Below are positions 36,400 through 44,784 of a stretch of DNA of 64,000 nucleotides, piece after piece; the stretch's first letter is position 1, and each line of letters begins with the position of its first letter. The position numbers were made by a program, and so were the translations under genes. Source of the stretch: Corynebacterium lujinxingii (GTDB lineage: Bacteria; Actinomycetota; Actinomycetes; Mycobacteriales; Mycobacteriaceae); NCBI RefSeq assembly GCF_014490555.1, contig NZ_CP061032.1:2274497-2338496 (forward strand), written 5' to 3'. Below the pieces are notes generated by a model. That model saw only the letters and a list, made by a program, of their open reading frames with translations, searched no databases and had not been told where the DNA came from.

Positions 36400-37872
36400 A
36401 TGAAATTCACCCGCCAAGAGGTGCGCTACCACGAGGACGTGGCCAGTCTCTTCGCCCGCATCGGCGGCCTCGACGGCACGGATACGGTGCTGCTCGAGTC
36501 CGCCGACATCACTACGCGTTCGGGGTTGCAGTCGGTGGCGGTGCTGCGGTCGTCGATACGCGTAACTTGCTCCGGCAACCGCGTGACGCTGACGCCCTTG
36601 ACGCCGTCGGGGGAGGTGATCGCGGACCGGGTCGGGCGCGAGCACGAGTTCCCGGCCACGGACATCGAGGACGAGCGCGAGCGGCTCAAGGCCCCCTCGA
36701 GCGTGGACGTGCTGCGCGCGCTCGCGGACACCGAGGGCAACGAGGACTTTCCGCTGCTCGCGGGCGGTTTCGCCTACGACTACCTGGAGACGTTCGAGCC
36801 GCTGCCGCCCGTAGCCGACGGCGCGAACACCTACCCGGATTACGAGTTCGTCCTCGCCGAGGTGGTGCTGCGCGTCAACCACGAAACCGGCACGGCGTAC
36901 CTCGCGGGCGTGGACGCGGTCGGCGACGGCATCGATCTCGAGCCGCTTGCTCAGCGGATGGAGGAGGTCGTGCCGGAGTATTGGCCGTTGGCGGGGAAGG
37001 CGGGATCGCTCGTCGCTAAGGCGGACGTCTCGGACGAGGAGTTCCGCGGGGTGGTCGAGAAGCTGAAAGGCAACATTTGTAACGGCGATATCTACCAGGT
37101 GGTGCCGGCGCGCAGTTTCACCGCCGAGTGCAACGACGCGTTTGCGGCGTACCGGCGTCTGCGCGAGTCGAACCCGTCGCCGTACATGTTCTACATCCGC
37201 GGCGACGGCTACGAGCTGTTCGGCGCCTCGCCGGAGTCGAACCTGAAGTACTCGGCGGATACCCGCGAGGTGCAGCTGTACCCGATCGCCGGCACCCGCC
37301 CGCGGGGGCTCGATCCGGACGGCGCCGTCAACCACGAGCTGGACACGCGCATGGAGCTGCAGTTGCGTACCGACGCCAAGGAGGTCGCCGAGCACACCAT
37401 GCTGGTGGACCTGGCCCGCAACGACCTGGCACGCGTCGCCGAGCCGCGCACCCGCAAGGTCCGCGACCTGCTGCAGGTGGACCGCTACTCGCGTGTGATG
37501 CACCTGGTCAGCCGGGTGACGGCGACACTTGCGGAGGACCTGGATGCGCTCGACGCCTACCGCGCCTGCATGAACATGGGCACGCTCACCGGCGCCCCGA
37601 AACTGCGGGCCACCGAGCTGCTGCGCAGCGTCGAGGGGCAGCGCCGCGGGTCCTACGGCGGGGCGGTGGGGTACCTGCGCGGCGACGGGGAGTTCGACAC
37701 GTGCATTGTGATCCGGTCCGCGTTCGTCGCTAATGGCACCGCGGTGGTTCAGGCGGGCGCGGGCGTGGTGCGCGATTCCGACCCGCAGGCTGAGGCCGAC
37801 GAGACCCTGCACAAGGCCTACGCCGTGCTCCACGCACTGGCGGGCGACCGCGAACTGGAGGTGGAAAAGTGA
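36400..37872 (+). CDS. trpE: Anthranilate synthase component I
   Basis: 490 residues; start ATG 36400 preceded by GAGGATTAC. The enzyme makes anthranilate from chorismate with TrpG-supplied ammonia. The N-terminal LLESADI segment is the tryptophan-feedback site. The catalytic domain carries GDIYQVVPARSF, the GASPESNLK and PIAGTRPRG motifs, DLARNDLARV, and the GAPKLRATELL and RRGSYGGAVGYL ends of the chorismate-binding fold. First enzyme gene of the operon; overlaps trpG by four bases. Confidence 0.97.
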   Translation: MKFTRQEVRYHEDVASLFARIGGLDGTDTVLLESADITTRSGLQSVAVLRSSIRVTCSGNRVTLTPLTPSGEVIADRVGREHEFPATDIEDERERLKAPSSVDVLRALADTEGNEDFPLLAGGFAYDYLETFEPLPPVADGANTYPDYEFVLAEVVLRVNHETGTAYLAGVDAVGDGIDLEPLAQRMEEVVPEYWPLAGKAGSLVAKADVSDEEFRGVVEKLKGNICNGDIYQVVPARSFTAECNDAFAAYRRLRESNPSPYMFYIRGDGYELFGASPESNLKYSADTREVQLYPIAGTRPRGLDPDGAVNHELDTRMELQLRTDAKEVAEHTMLVDLARNDLARVAEPRTRKVRDLLQVDRYSRVMHLVSRVTATLAEDLDALDAYRACMNMGTLTGAPKLRATELLRSVEGQRRGSYGGAVGYLRGDGEFDTCIVIRSAFVANGTAVVQAGAGVVRDSDPQAEADETLHKAYAVLHALAGDRELEVEK

Positions 37873-38426
37873 TCGTTTTGCTGGATAACCAGGACTCCTT
37901 TGTCTACAACCTGGTGGACGCCTTCGCCGACTACGACACCGTGGTCTACCGCAACACCGTCTCCGCCGACACCGTCTTCGCCACCGACCCGGACCTGATC
38001 GTGCTTTCGCCCGGCCCCGGTTATCCCGCGGACGCCGGCTGCATGATGGAGGTCATCGAGCGCGCCCAGGGCCGCATCCCCATCCTCGGGATCTGCCTCG
38101 GCTTCCAGGCGCTCATCGAGCACTACGGCGGACGGGTTGAGCCGTGCGGGCCGGTGCACGGGTCGTCGGAAACCATGGTGCTGCTCAGCAGCAAACGCGT
38201 CCCCGTTGCCCGCTACCACTCGCTCGGCGCGACCGAGGCCCCTGAGGGGATCCGCGCGCTGGCGTGGGCACCGAGCGAGATCGGCGACGTGATCATGGCC
38301 GCCGAAACCGCCGACGAAATGTCGATTGGCCTGCAGTTTCACCCCGAATCCATCCTGACCCCCGCTGGTCCGCAGATTCTCGACGACTGCGTGACCACCC
38401 TGCTCAAGAAAGGCCGCAATGACTAA
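37869..38426 (+). CDS. trpG: Anthranilate synthase component II (glutamine amidotransferase)
   Basis: 185 residues. A class I glutamine amidotransferase with the nucleophile Cys in GICLGFQAL (near residue 76) and the His-Glu pair in LQFHPESILT (near 158). SPGPGYPADAG forms the oxyanion strand region. It supplies ammonia to TrpE. GTG start within the end of trpE; its own end overlaps trpD by eight bases. Confidence 0.96.
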   Translation: MIVLLDNQDSFVYNLVDAFADYDTVVYRNTVSADTVFATDPDLIVLSPGPGYPADAGCMMEVIERAQGRIPILGICLGFQALIEHYGGRVEPCGPVHGSSETMVLLSSKRVPVARYHSLGATEAPEGIRALAWAPSEIGDVIMAAETADEMSIGLQFHPESILTPAGPQILDDCVTTLLKKGRND

Positions 38427-39438
38427 CCACATCGACATCTTCCGCCGCTTCGTCGACAACCCTGCGCCCACTTTGGAGGAGGCCGTCGAGGCGTTCACCC
38501 CGCTCACCGTCGGCGACTACGACGACGTGCACATCGCAGCGCTCTTAGCGACGATCCGCACCCGCGGCGAAACCTTCCCCGACATCGCCGGCGCCGCCCG
38601 AGCCTTCCTCGCCGCCGGCCGCCCGTTCCCGGTGACGGGGGAGGGGATCATGGACACCGCCGGCACCGGCGGCGACGGAGCGAACACGATCAATATCACC
38701 ACCGCCGCCTCCTTGACCGCGGCCGCCGGCGGGGTGAAAATGATCAAGTGCGGGAACCGCTCCGTGTCGTCCAAGTCGGGGTCGGCCGATGTGCTCGAGG
38801 CGCTGAACATTCCGCTGGACCTCGACCCCGACCGCGCGGTGCGCCAGTTCGAGTCCTCGAACTTCACGTTCCTCTTCGCCCCGGCGTACAATCCGGCGAT
38901 CGCATTCGTGCAGCCGGTGCGGAAAGCCCTGGGTATTTCAACAATATTTAATACGCTTGGCCCATTATTGAGTCCCGCAAGGCCTGAATTTCAAATTATG
39001 GGGATCGCCAATCCTAAGTTGGGACCCATTATTTCGGAGACCATGAGGGATCTAGGCCGTGGCCGCGCGTTTGTCGTGCACGGCGCGGGCACCGACGAGA
39101 TCGCGGTCCACGGCGAGACCCTCGTCTGGGAACTCACCGACGGCGAGATCACCCACTACACCGTCACGCCAGACGACCTCGGCGTGCGGCGCTGGTCGCT
39201 GGATGACCTCCGCGGCGGCGACGGCGCCGAGAACGCCGCGTTCATGCGTGCGGCCTTCGCAGGCGAGGGCCCCCAAGCGCACCGCGACGCCGTGGCCGTC
39301 AACGCCGGGGCGATGTTCTACCTCTACGGCATCGCCGACTCGCTTGCCGCCGGCACCGAACACGCGAAGCGGTTGCTTGCCGACGGCACCGTCGCCCAAT
39401 GGCTCGCCACCCACGAGGAGGCGGATTACAGTGTCTAA
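38419..39438 (+). CDS. trpD: Anthranilate phosphoribosyltransferase
   Basis: 339 residues. It joins PRPP to anthranilate. The PRPP-binding GTGGDGANTINIT motif, KCGNRSVSSKSGSADVLEAL, and FAPAYNPA followed by GISTIFNTLGPLLSPA are canonical. Bases 38932-39060 are strikingly AT-rich with codons rare elsewhere here (ATA, TTA, CTA, two AGG), unlike the G/C-ending codons on either side, although the protein remains well conserved. The last codons overlap trpCF. Confidence 0.96.
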   Translation: MTNHIDIFRRFVDNPAPTLEEAVEAFTPLTVGDYDDVHIAALLATIRTRGETFPDIAGAARAFLAAGRPFPVTGEGIMDTAGTGGDGANTINITTAASLTAAAGGVKMIKCGNRSVSSKSGSADVLEALNIPLDLDPDRAVRQFESSNFTFLFAPAYNPAIAFVQPVRKALGISTIFNTLGPLLSPARPEFQIMGIANPKLGPIISETMRDLGRGRAFVVHGAGTDEIAVHGETLVWELTDGEITHYTVTPDDLGVRRWSLDDLRGGDGAENAAFMRAAFAGEGPQAHRDAVAVNAGAMFYLYGIADSLAAGTEHAKRLLADGTVAQWLATHEEADYSV

Positions 39439-40810
39439 GATCCTCGGCGAGATCGTCGCCAACCGTAAACGTCACATTGACGCTATTCGGCAGCGGGTTG
39501 CCCACGTTAGTTTCGACACGTTACGTTATTCTGAGCGCTCCTTGTACGACTCGCTCGCGCGTCCGGGCACCGCGTTCATCATGGAATGCAAGTCCGCCTC
39601 ACCGTCGCTCGGCCAGATCCGCGCGGATTACAAACCGGGGGAGATCGCCTCAATCTATTCGCGCTACGCCGCCGGCATCTCGGTCCTGTGCGAGCCCGAC
39701 TACTTCGGCGGCGACTACGACCACCTCGCTACCGTCGCGGCCACCACACATCTGCCGGTGCTGTGCAAAGACTTCATCATCGACGAGGTCCAGATCTACG
39801 CCGCGCGCTACTTCGGCGCCGACGCGATCCTACTCATGCTCTCCGTGCTTGACGACGACCAATACACCCACCTCGCCTCCGTCGCCGCCTCCCTGCACAT
39901 GGATGTGCTCACCGAGGTGATCGATGAGGAGGAGGCGGCCCGCGCGACTAAGCTCGGCGCGAGAATCTTCGGCGTGAACCACCGCAACCTCCACGACCTG
40001 TCCATCGACTTGGACCGCTCGGCACGCCTCGCCGCATTGGCACCCGATGGGGCAGTAGTGGTCGCCGAATCCGGCATCCGCGACGCCGCCACCGTCCGCC
40101 GCCTCGGCGGCCACTCCGACGCGTTCCTCGTCGGCTCGCAACTGACCGCCCAGCCCGACATCGACCAGGCCGCCCGCGAGCTGGTGTACGGCCCGAACAA
40201 GGTCTGCGGCCTGCGTTCCGCCTCCGCGGCCCAGGCGGCCAAAGCGTGCGGCGCGGTGTACGGCGGACTGATCTTCGAGGACGCCTCCCCGCGCAATGTT
40301 TCACGTGAAACAGCGGCATCCATCATCGCCGCTGAGCCGGGACTGAACTACGTCGCGGTGTCGCGCCGCACATCCGGCTACAACGACATCGTCCAGCACG
40401 GCATCACCGCCGTCCAGGTCCATGCGCCGTACCAAGGCTCGATCGAGGCGGAGCTCGCGCTTATCGAACAGGTCCGGAGCGAGGTTGACGTCGACGTCTG
40501 GCGCGCCGTCTCCATGACCCACCCGGACGGCCCCGCGGTGGCGGAGGCGCTCGCGGACTCCGTGGACATGCTCGTCCTCGACGCCAATGACGGCGGGTCG
40601 GGGGAGAGGTTTGATTGGTCCCGGGTGCCGGTCGTCGTCAAGCAAAAAGCTCTGCTGGCGGGTGGACTCACCCCGGAGAATCTCGAGGAAGCGCTGCGCG
40701 TCGGCTGCCTCGGGCTCGACCTCAACTCGGGATTCGAAGACCCCAACGGCGACAAGGACGCGGGTGCGCTTCGGTGCGGCTTTGACACCATCGGCAATTA
40801 TCACGATTAA
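39431..40810 (+). CDS. trpCF: Bifunctional indole-3-glycerol-phosphate synthase / phosphoribosylanthranilate isomerase
   Basis: 459 residues in two TIM barrels. TrpC part: FIMECKSASPSLG, VLCKDFIIDEVQI, GVNHRNL and VVAESGI motifs. TrpF part from about residue 257: KVCGLRSASAAQAAKACGAVYGGLIF ... VQVHAPY and LAGGLTPENLEEA. It carries out the isomerase and ring-closing steps. I chose the GTG at 39431, which has GGAGG eight bases upstream and overlaps trpD. A perfect parS site (40297-40312) is embedded near the domain junction and encodes NVSRET. Confidence 0.95.
   Translation: MSKILGEIVANRKRHIDAIRQRVAHVSFDTLRYSERSLYDSLARPGTAFIMECKSASPSLGQIRADYKPGEIASIYSRYAAGISVLCEPDYFGGDYDHLATVAATTHLPVLCKDFIIDEVQIYAARYFGADAILLMLSVLDDDQYTHLASVAASLHMDVLTEVIDEEEAARATKLGARIFGVNHRNLHDLSIDLDRSARLAALAPDGAVVVAESGIRDAATVRRLGGHSDAFLVGSQLTAQPDIDQAARELVYGPNKVCGLRSASAAQAAKACGAVYGGLIFEDASPRNVSRETAASIIAAEPGLNYVAVSRRTSGYNDIVQHGITAVQVHAPYQGSIEAELALIEQVRSEVDVDVWRAVSMTHPDGPAVAEALADSVDMLVLDANDGGSGERFDWSRVPVVVKQKALLAGGLTPENLEEALRVGCLGLDLNSGFEDPNGDKDAGALRCGFDTIGNYHD
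40297..40312. promoter_or_regulatory. parS site, perfect consensus, inside trpCF
   Basis: TGTTTCACGTGAAACA at all 16 positions, within coding sequence. The same VSRET-encoding frame is used by the parS site inside the AzlC gene at 47113. Confidence 0.92.
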
Positions 40811-40819
40811 GGACAAACA

Positions 40820-42016
40820 ATGACACTTCTTCCTGCCTACTACGGCGAATTCGGCGGGCAGTTCGTGCCCGAGTCGCTCCTGCCCGCGCTCGACCAGTTA
40901 GAGCGCGCTTTTGTGGACGCGCTTCACGACGGCACCTTCATGGACGAATACCGCTCCCTCCTGCGCGATTACCTCGGCCGGCCGACGCCGCTGACCGAAT
41001 GCCGCAACCTGCCTTTGGAGGGCAACGCGCGCATCTTTCTCAAGCGTGAGGACCTCGTCCACGGCGGCGCGCACAAGACGAACCAAGTGATCGGCCAGGC
41101 GCTGCTGGCCAAGAAGATGGGCAAGACGCGCATCATCGCGGAGACTGGCGCGGGCCAGCACGGCACCGCCACCGCGCTCGCTTGTGCGCTGCTCGGGCTC
41201 GACTGCGTGATCTACATGGGCAAGACCGACATGGCGCGCCAGGAGCCGAACGTCTACCGCATGCGACTGATGGGCGCCGAAGTCATCGCCGTGGAATCCG
41301 GCGCTGGCACGCTCAAGGACGCGGTGAACGAGGCGCTGCGCGATTGGACCGCCACCTTCCACGAGTCCCACTACCTGCTCGGCACGGCAGCGGGCCCGCA
41401 CCCGTTCCCCCGCATTGTGAAGGAGTTCCACCGCGTCATCTCCGCAGAAGCCCGCGCGCAGATCCTAGAACGCACCGGGGGACTGCCGGACGTCGTCGTC
41501 GCATGTGTCGGCGGCGGCTCGAACGCCATCGGCATGTTCGCGGAATTTATCGACGACGAGGGTGTCGAACTCATCGGCGCCGAACCGGGCGGCGAGGGCT
41601 TCGGCCTCGGCGCGCACGGTGCCGCCATCGCACAGGGCACCACCGGCCTGCTGCACGGCACGTACTCGTACCTCATGTGCAACGAAGACGGCCAGGTGGA
41701 GGAGTCCTACTCCATTTCCGCCGGCCTGGATTACCCGGGCGTAGGCCCCGAGCACGCGCACCTGGCCAAGTCGGGCCGCGCATCGTATGTCCCTGTGACC
41801 GACGACGCCGCCCTCGACGCCTTCCAGGCACTGTCCCGCCACGAGGGCATCATCCCCGCGCTCGAGTCCTCGCACGCCCTGGCCTACGCCCTGCAGCGCG
41901 CGGCCGAGCACCCGGCGGATGCCGAGCCGTTGAACATCCTCGTCGCGCTGTCCGGCCGCGGCGACAAGGACATCGCGCACGTGCGCGCCACCCTGGAGCA
42001 GAAGGAGAACAAGTAA
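40820..42016 (+). CDS. trpB: Tryptophan synthase beta chain
   Basis: 398 residues. Condenses indole with serine using PLP. The PLP-lysine segment GGAHKTNQV is near residue 86, the phosphate-binding GGGSNAIG near residue 231, and the N-terminal GEFGGQFVPESLLPAL is family-typical. The ATG at 40820 follows TrpCF by nine bases with AAGGA upstream. It ends immediately before trpA. Confidence 0.97.
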   Translation: MTLLPAYYGEFGGQFVPESLLPALDQLERAFVDALHDGTFMDEYRSLLRDYLGRPTPLTECRNLPLEGNARIFLKREDLVHGGAHKTNQVIGQALLAKKMGKTRIIAETGAGQHGTATALACALLGLDCVIYMGKTDMARQEPNVYRMRLMGAEVIAVESGAGTLKDAVNEALRDWTATFHESHYLLGTAAGPHPFPRIVKEFHRVISAEARAQILERTGGLPDVVVACVGGGSNAIGMFAEFIDDEGVELIGAEPGGEGFGLGAHGAAIAQGTTGLLHGTYSYLMCNEDGQVEESYSISAGLDYPGVGPEHAHLAKSGRASYVPVTDDAALDAFQALSRHEGIIPALESSHALAYALQRAAEHPADAEPLNILVALSGRGDKDIAHVRATLEQKENK

Positions 42017-42832
42017 ATGAGCCGCTACGCAGATTTCTTTGCCAAGGGGGAGCGCGCGTTCGTCCCCTTCGTCATGCTCTCCGACCCAACCCCAGAGGAC
42101 GCGCTGGAGATCGTTTCTGCCGTCGTGGACGCAGGTGCCGACGCCCTCGAGCTCGGCGTCCCATTCTCCGACCCCGTCGCCGACGGTCCCGCCATCCAGG
42201 GCGCTCACGTGCGTGCGCTGCGCGGGGGAGCGACCGTCGCCCAAGCCCTCGACCAGGTGCGCGCGATCCGTGAGCGCTACCCGGACCTGCCGATCGGCAT
42301 GCTCGTCTACGCCAACGTGGTCCACACCCGCGGCCTCGACCGCTTCTACACGGAGTTCAAGGAGGCTGGCGCGGATAGCGTGTTGCTTCCCGACGTCCCC
42401 GTGCGCGAGTCCGCCCCCTTTTCCGCCGCCGCCGAGCGCGCCGGCATCGAGCCGATCTACATCGCCCCGGCCAAGGCATCGAAGGAAACCCTCGAGGGTG
42501 TGGCCGCCAACTCCCGCGGATACATCTACGCCATCTCCCGCGACGGAGTGACGGGCACGGAAAACGAGGCGACGGTGGAGGGACTGCGTGAGGTCGTCGA
42601 TAATGTCAACGCGTTCGGCGGCGCCCCGGTGCTACTCGGCTTCGGCATCTCACGCCCGGAGCATGTCCGCGCGGCGATTCAGGCAGGGGCTGCCGGTGCG
42701 ATTACTGGGTCGGCGATTACGAAGATTATCGATGGGCACGTCGTCGATACGCGAATCGCGGACATGGAGGCGCTGAAGCGCGAGCTCACCGACTACGTCG
42801 CGGCGATGAAGCAGGCTACGATCGAACCATGA
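42017..42832 (+). CDS. trpA: Tryptophan synthase alpha chain
   Basis: 271 residues; TIM barrel that splits indole-3-glycerol phosphate. ALELGVPFSDPVADGPAIQ contains the catalytic region, and GIEPIYIAPAKAS, YIYAISRDGVTGTE and PVLLGFGISRPEHV are family motifs. Ends the trp pathway genes, but the Rieske gene overlaps its stop by four bases, so transcription continues. Confidence 0.97.
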   Translation: MSRYADFFAKGERAFVPFVMLSDPTPEDALEIVSAVVDAGADALELGVPFSDPVADGPAIQGAHVRALRGGATVAQALDQVRAIRERYPDLPIGMLVYANVVHTRGLDRFYTEFKEAGADSVLLPDVPVRESAPFSAAAERAGIEPIYIAPAKASKETLEGVAANSRGYIYAISRDGVTGTENEATVEGLREVVDNVNAFGGAPVLLGFGISRPEHVRAAIQAGAAGAITGSAITKIIDGHVVDTRIADMEALKRELTDYVAAMKQATIEP

Positions 42833-43200
42833 CCTGTTCGCGACGCATGTTCCTGCTCGGCACCGCCACCACCTTCGCCGGTGCCTTCCTGGCCGCCTGT
42901 GGGGAAGAGGCCCCCGAAGAGATCGCCAAGACCGACGTCCCGGTCGGCTCCGCGGTGATCCTGGACAAATTCATCATCGCCCAACCAACCTCCGGCCAGT
43001 ACGTGGCGTACTCGTCGGTGTGCCCGCACCAGCAGAAGAAGATCACCAAGGTCGAGGGCGAGACCGTGAAGTGCACCGCCCACGGGTCCGTGTTCAACAT
43101 CGCGGACGGCTCGCTCGTCTCCGGCCCGGCCGTAACCGGCATGCGCGAGGTCGAGGTGGTCGACGCCGGCGACAAGGTCCAAGCGAAGAACCCGAGCTAG
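42829..43200 (+). CDS. Rieske [2Fe-2S] lipoprotein
   Basis: 123 residues. N-terminus MTCSRRMFLLGTATTFAGAFLAAC combines a twin-arginine-like SRRMFL start with a lipobox (LAAC), so it is probably Tat-exported and lipid-anchored. The cluster ligands appear as CPHQQ and CTAHGS, each with one Cys and one His. Corynebacterial cytochrome bc1 Rieske proteins are larger with three membrane helices, so this is a separate small Rieske protein of unknown redox partner. Start overlaps trpA. Confidence 0.88.
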   Translation: MTCSRRMFLLGTATTFAGAFLAACGEEAPEEIAKTDVPVGSAVILDKFIIAQPTSGQYVAYSSVCPHQQKKITKVEGETVKCTAHGSVFNIADGSLVSGPAVTGMREVEVVDAGDKVQAKNPS

Positions 43201-43224
43201 CCCGCCGGCCGTAGACTCGGCCAC

Positions 43225-44163
43225 ATGAAAAAGCTCGATCCGCTCCTCGTCGGCATCGTCGTCGCGGCCGCGCTCGCGTTTGTGGTGTCGGCGCGCGGCG
43301 CGTTTGCCGACGGCTTCGACATCGCCGTCAAACTCGGCATCGCGCTGCTGTTCTTCCTCTACGGCGCACGCCTATCCACCCAAGAGGCCCTGCGCGGCCT
43401 CACCAATTGGCGCCTCCACGTGGTCATTCTCGCGTTCACGTTCGTCGCGTACCCGCTCATCGGGCTCCTCGCGCGCCCCACGACCGCATTGCTTGACGAC
43501 GGCCTCTACCAGGGCCTGCTCTTCATGACCCTCGTCCCCTCAACCGTGCAGTCCTCCGTCGCCCTCACCGGCATCGCCCGGGGCAACGTGTCGGGCGCGG
43601 TGGTGGCGGCGTCGGTGTCGTCGCTAGTTGGTGTCGTCGCCACGCCGCTGCTCGTGATGTGGCTGATGGGCGCGGGCGACGGCGTGCATATCGACGCCTC
43701 CGTGTTCACCGACATTTCCCTGCAGCTGCTCCTGCCGTTCCTGCTCGGCCAGGTCGCGCACCGCTGGCTGGGGGAGCTGGCCAAGTCAAAGGCCACGAAG
43801 ATCGTCGACCGCGGATCCATCTGGATGGTCGTCTACGCCGCCTTTTCCAAGGGGGTCGTCTCCGGCGTGTGGTCGAACGTGTCGGTGGGGGAGATCGCGT
43901 TCCTCACCGTCTTTTCCGCGGCGCTCGTCGTCGCCATGCTGTGGCTTACGCGCGTCGTGCCTACCGCGTTACGCTTCCCGCGTGAAGACATCACCGCAAT
44001 CCAAATGTGCGGCACGCAGAAGTCCCTCGCCACCGGCCTTCCGATGGCCACCGTCATCTTCGGCGGCGCGTCGCTAGGCGTCCTCATCATTCCGCTGATG
44101 ATCTACCACATGGCGCAGTTGATCATCTGCTCCGCTTACGTCTCCAGAAAGAGTTTCACGTGA
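43225..44163 (+). CDS. SBF-like (bile acid:sodium symporter-like) transporter
   Basis: 312 residues with about nine or ten helices. FFLYGARLSTQEALRGLTNWRLHVVILAFTFVAYPLIGL is typical of the SLC10A7/YfeH-type SBF-like branch, as are VPSTVQSSVALTGIARGN and CGTQKSLATGLPMATVIFGG. The transported solute is unknown. Its last codons lie in a parS-type site and overlap the next gene (GTGA). Confidence 0.87.
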   Translation: MKKLDPLLVGIVVAAALAFVVSARGAFADGFDIAVKLGIALLFFLYGARLSTQEALRGLTNWRLHVVILAFTFVAYPLIGLLARPTTALLDDGLYQGLLFMTLVPSTVQSSVALTGIARGNVSGAVVAASVSSLVGVVATPLLVMWLMGAGDGVHIDASVFTDISLQLLLPFLLGQVAHRWLGELAKSKATKIVDRGSIWMVVYAAFSKGVVSGVWSNVSVGEIAFLTVFSAALVVAMLWLTRVVPTALRFPREDITAIQMCGTQKSLATGLPMATVIFGGASLGVLIIPLMIYHMAQLIICSAYVSRKSFT

Positions 44164-44167
44164 AACA
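44152..44167. promoter_or_regulatory. parS-type site (AGTTTCACGTGAAACA)
   Basis: Fifteen of 16 consensus positions; only the first base differs. The stop codon of the SBF-like gene and the GTG start codon of the next gene both lie inside it. Confidence 0.85.
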
Positions 44168-44465
44168 TTACGTCCGCATCCACTACAGTGTTCCCGAACT
44201 CGGCGGCGAGCTGCTCAACATCGCCGAACTCAAGGAAGTCTCCCCGCAGGCCTGCACCATGGTCCGCATGATCGAACTCGACCCCGCCGAAACCATCACC
44301 GGCATCTACGTCGATGGTCGCGTCATCGGCCAAGCCAACCAGCCCATGGGCACAGTGCCGCACCCGCGCACCTACGACGCTCTGGAAGGCATCACCGCCA
44401 CCCACCTCAGCCAGGAGGAGTTCGAGGGCCTCTGGTCCGAAGCCCGCGCCAAATTCCCCCGCTAA
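44160..44465 (+). CDS. Conserved hypothetical protein
   Basis: 101 residues with a GTG start at 44160 inside a parS-type palindrome, overlapping the upstream stop. Sequence opens MKHYVRIHYSVPELGGELLNIAELKEVSPQACTMVRMIELDP and contains TYDALEGITATHLSQEEFEGLWSEARAKFP. It is soluble, without recognisable motifs. Good codon use and translational coupling support it being real. Function unknown. Confidence 0.75.
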   Translation: MKHYVRIHYSVPELGGELLNIAELKEVSPQACTMVRMIELDPAETITGIYVDGRVIGQANQPMGTVPHPRTYDALEGITATHLSQEEFEGLWSEARAKFPR

Positions 44466-44784
44466 TCGTTGGTGCGTACCCACTTGTCCGCAATGCGGAC
44501 TTTCGCTTATCGACGACCCCCAAACCGTTGGTCAACCCCCATAATTGGTTGTCGCGCCGTTGTCCGCAATGCGGACTTTTTTAATGGGTTTGCACCAATG
44601 ATTGGTGGGGCCGGGATTGTCCGCAATGCGGAGTAGTGGAGTCGTCGATAAGCGTTGCGAACAGCGTGCGACATACGCGTTTTATAGCGCGCCTATAAAC
44701 AACGTTTCCGCAGATCAGAGCCGTGTCGTGAGCACGTTTATAATTACTTGTATCGCACTCGTATTCGACACATTGGGGGGCATC
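44466..44784. promoter_or_regulatory. Repeat-rich intergenic region upstream of the HNH gene
   Basis: Contains three copies of TTGTCCGCAATGCGGA (44484, 44560, 44617). The second is followed by CTTTTTT and its GTCCGC/GCGGAC arms make a plausible intrinsic terminator. Two copies of the dispersed 13-mer lie here in opposite orientation (44505-44517 and 44641-44653). The AT-rich stretch from 44680 to 44770 probably holds the promoter of the HNH gene. No other gene seen. Confidence 0.6.
44484..44632. repeat. TTGTCCGCAATGCGGA palindromic repeats, copies B, C and D
   Basis: Identical 16-base units at 44484-44499, 44560-44575 and 44617-44632; copy A is at 4693-4708. Copies A and D also share ATTG before and GT after the unit. 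Confidence 0.75.
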
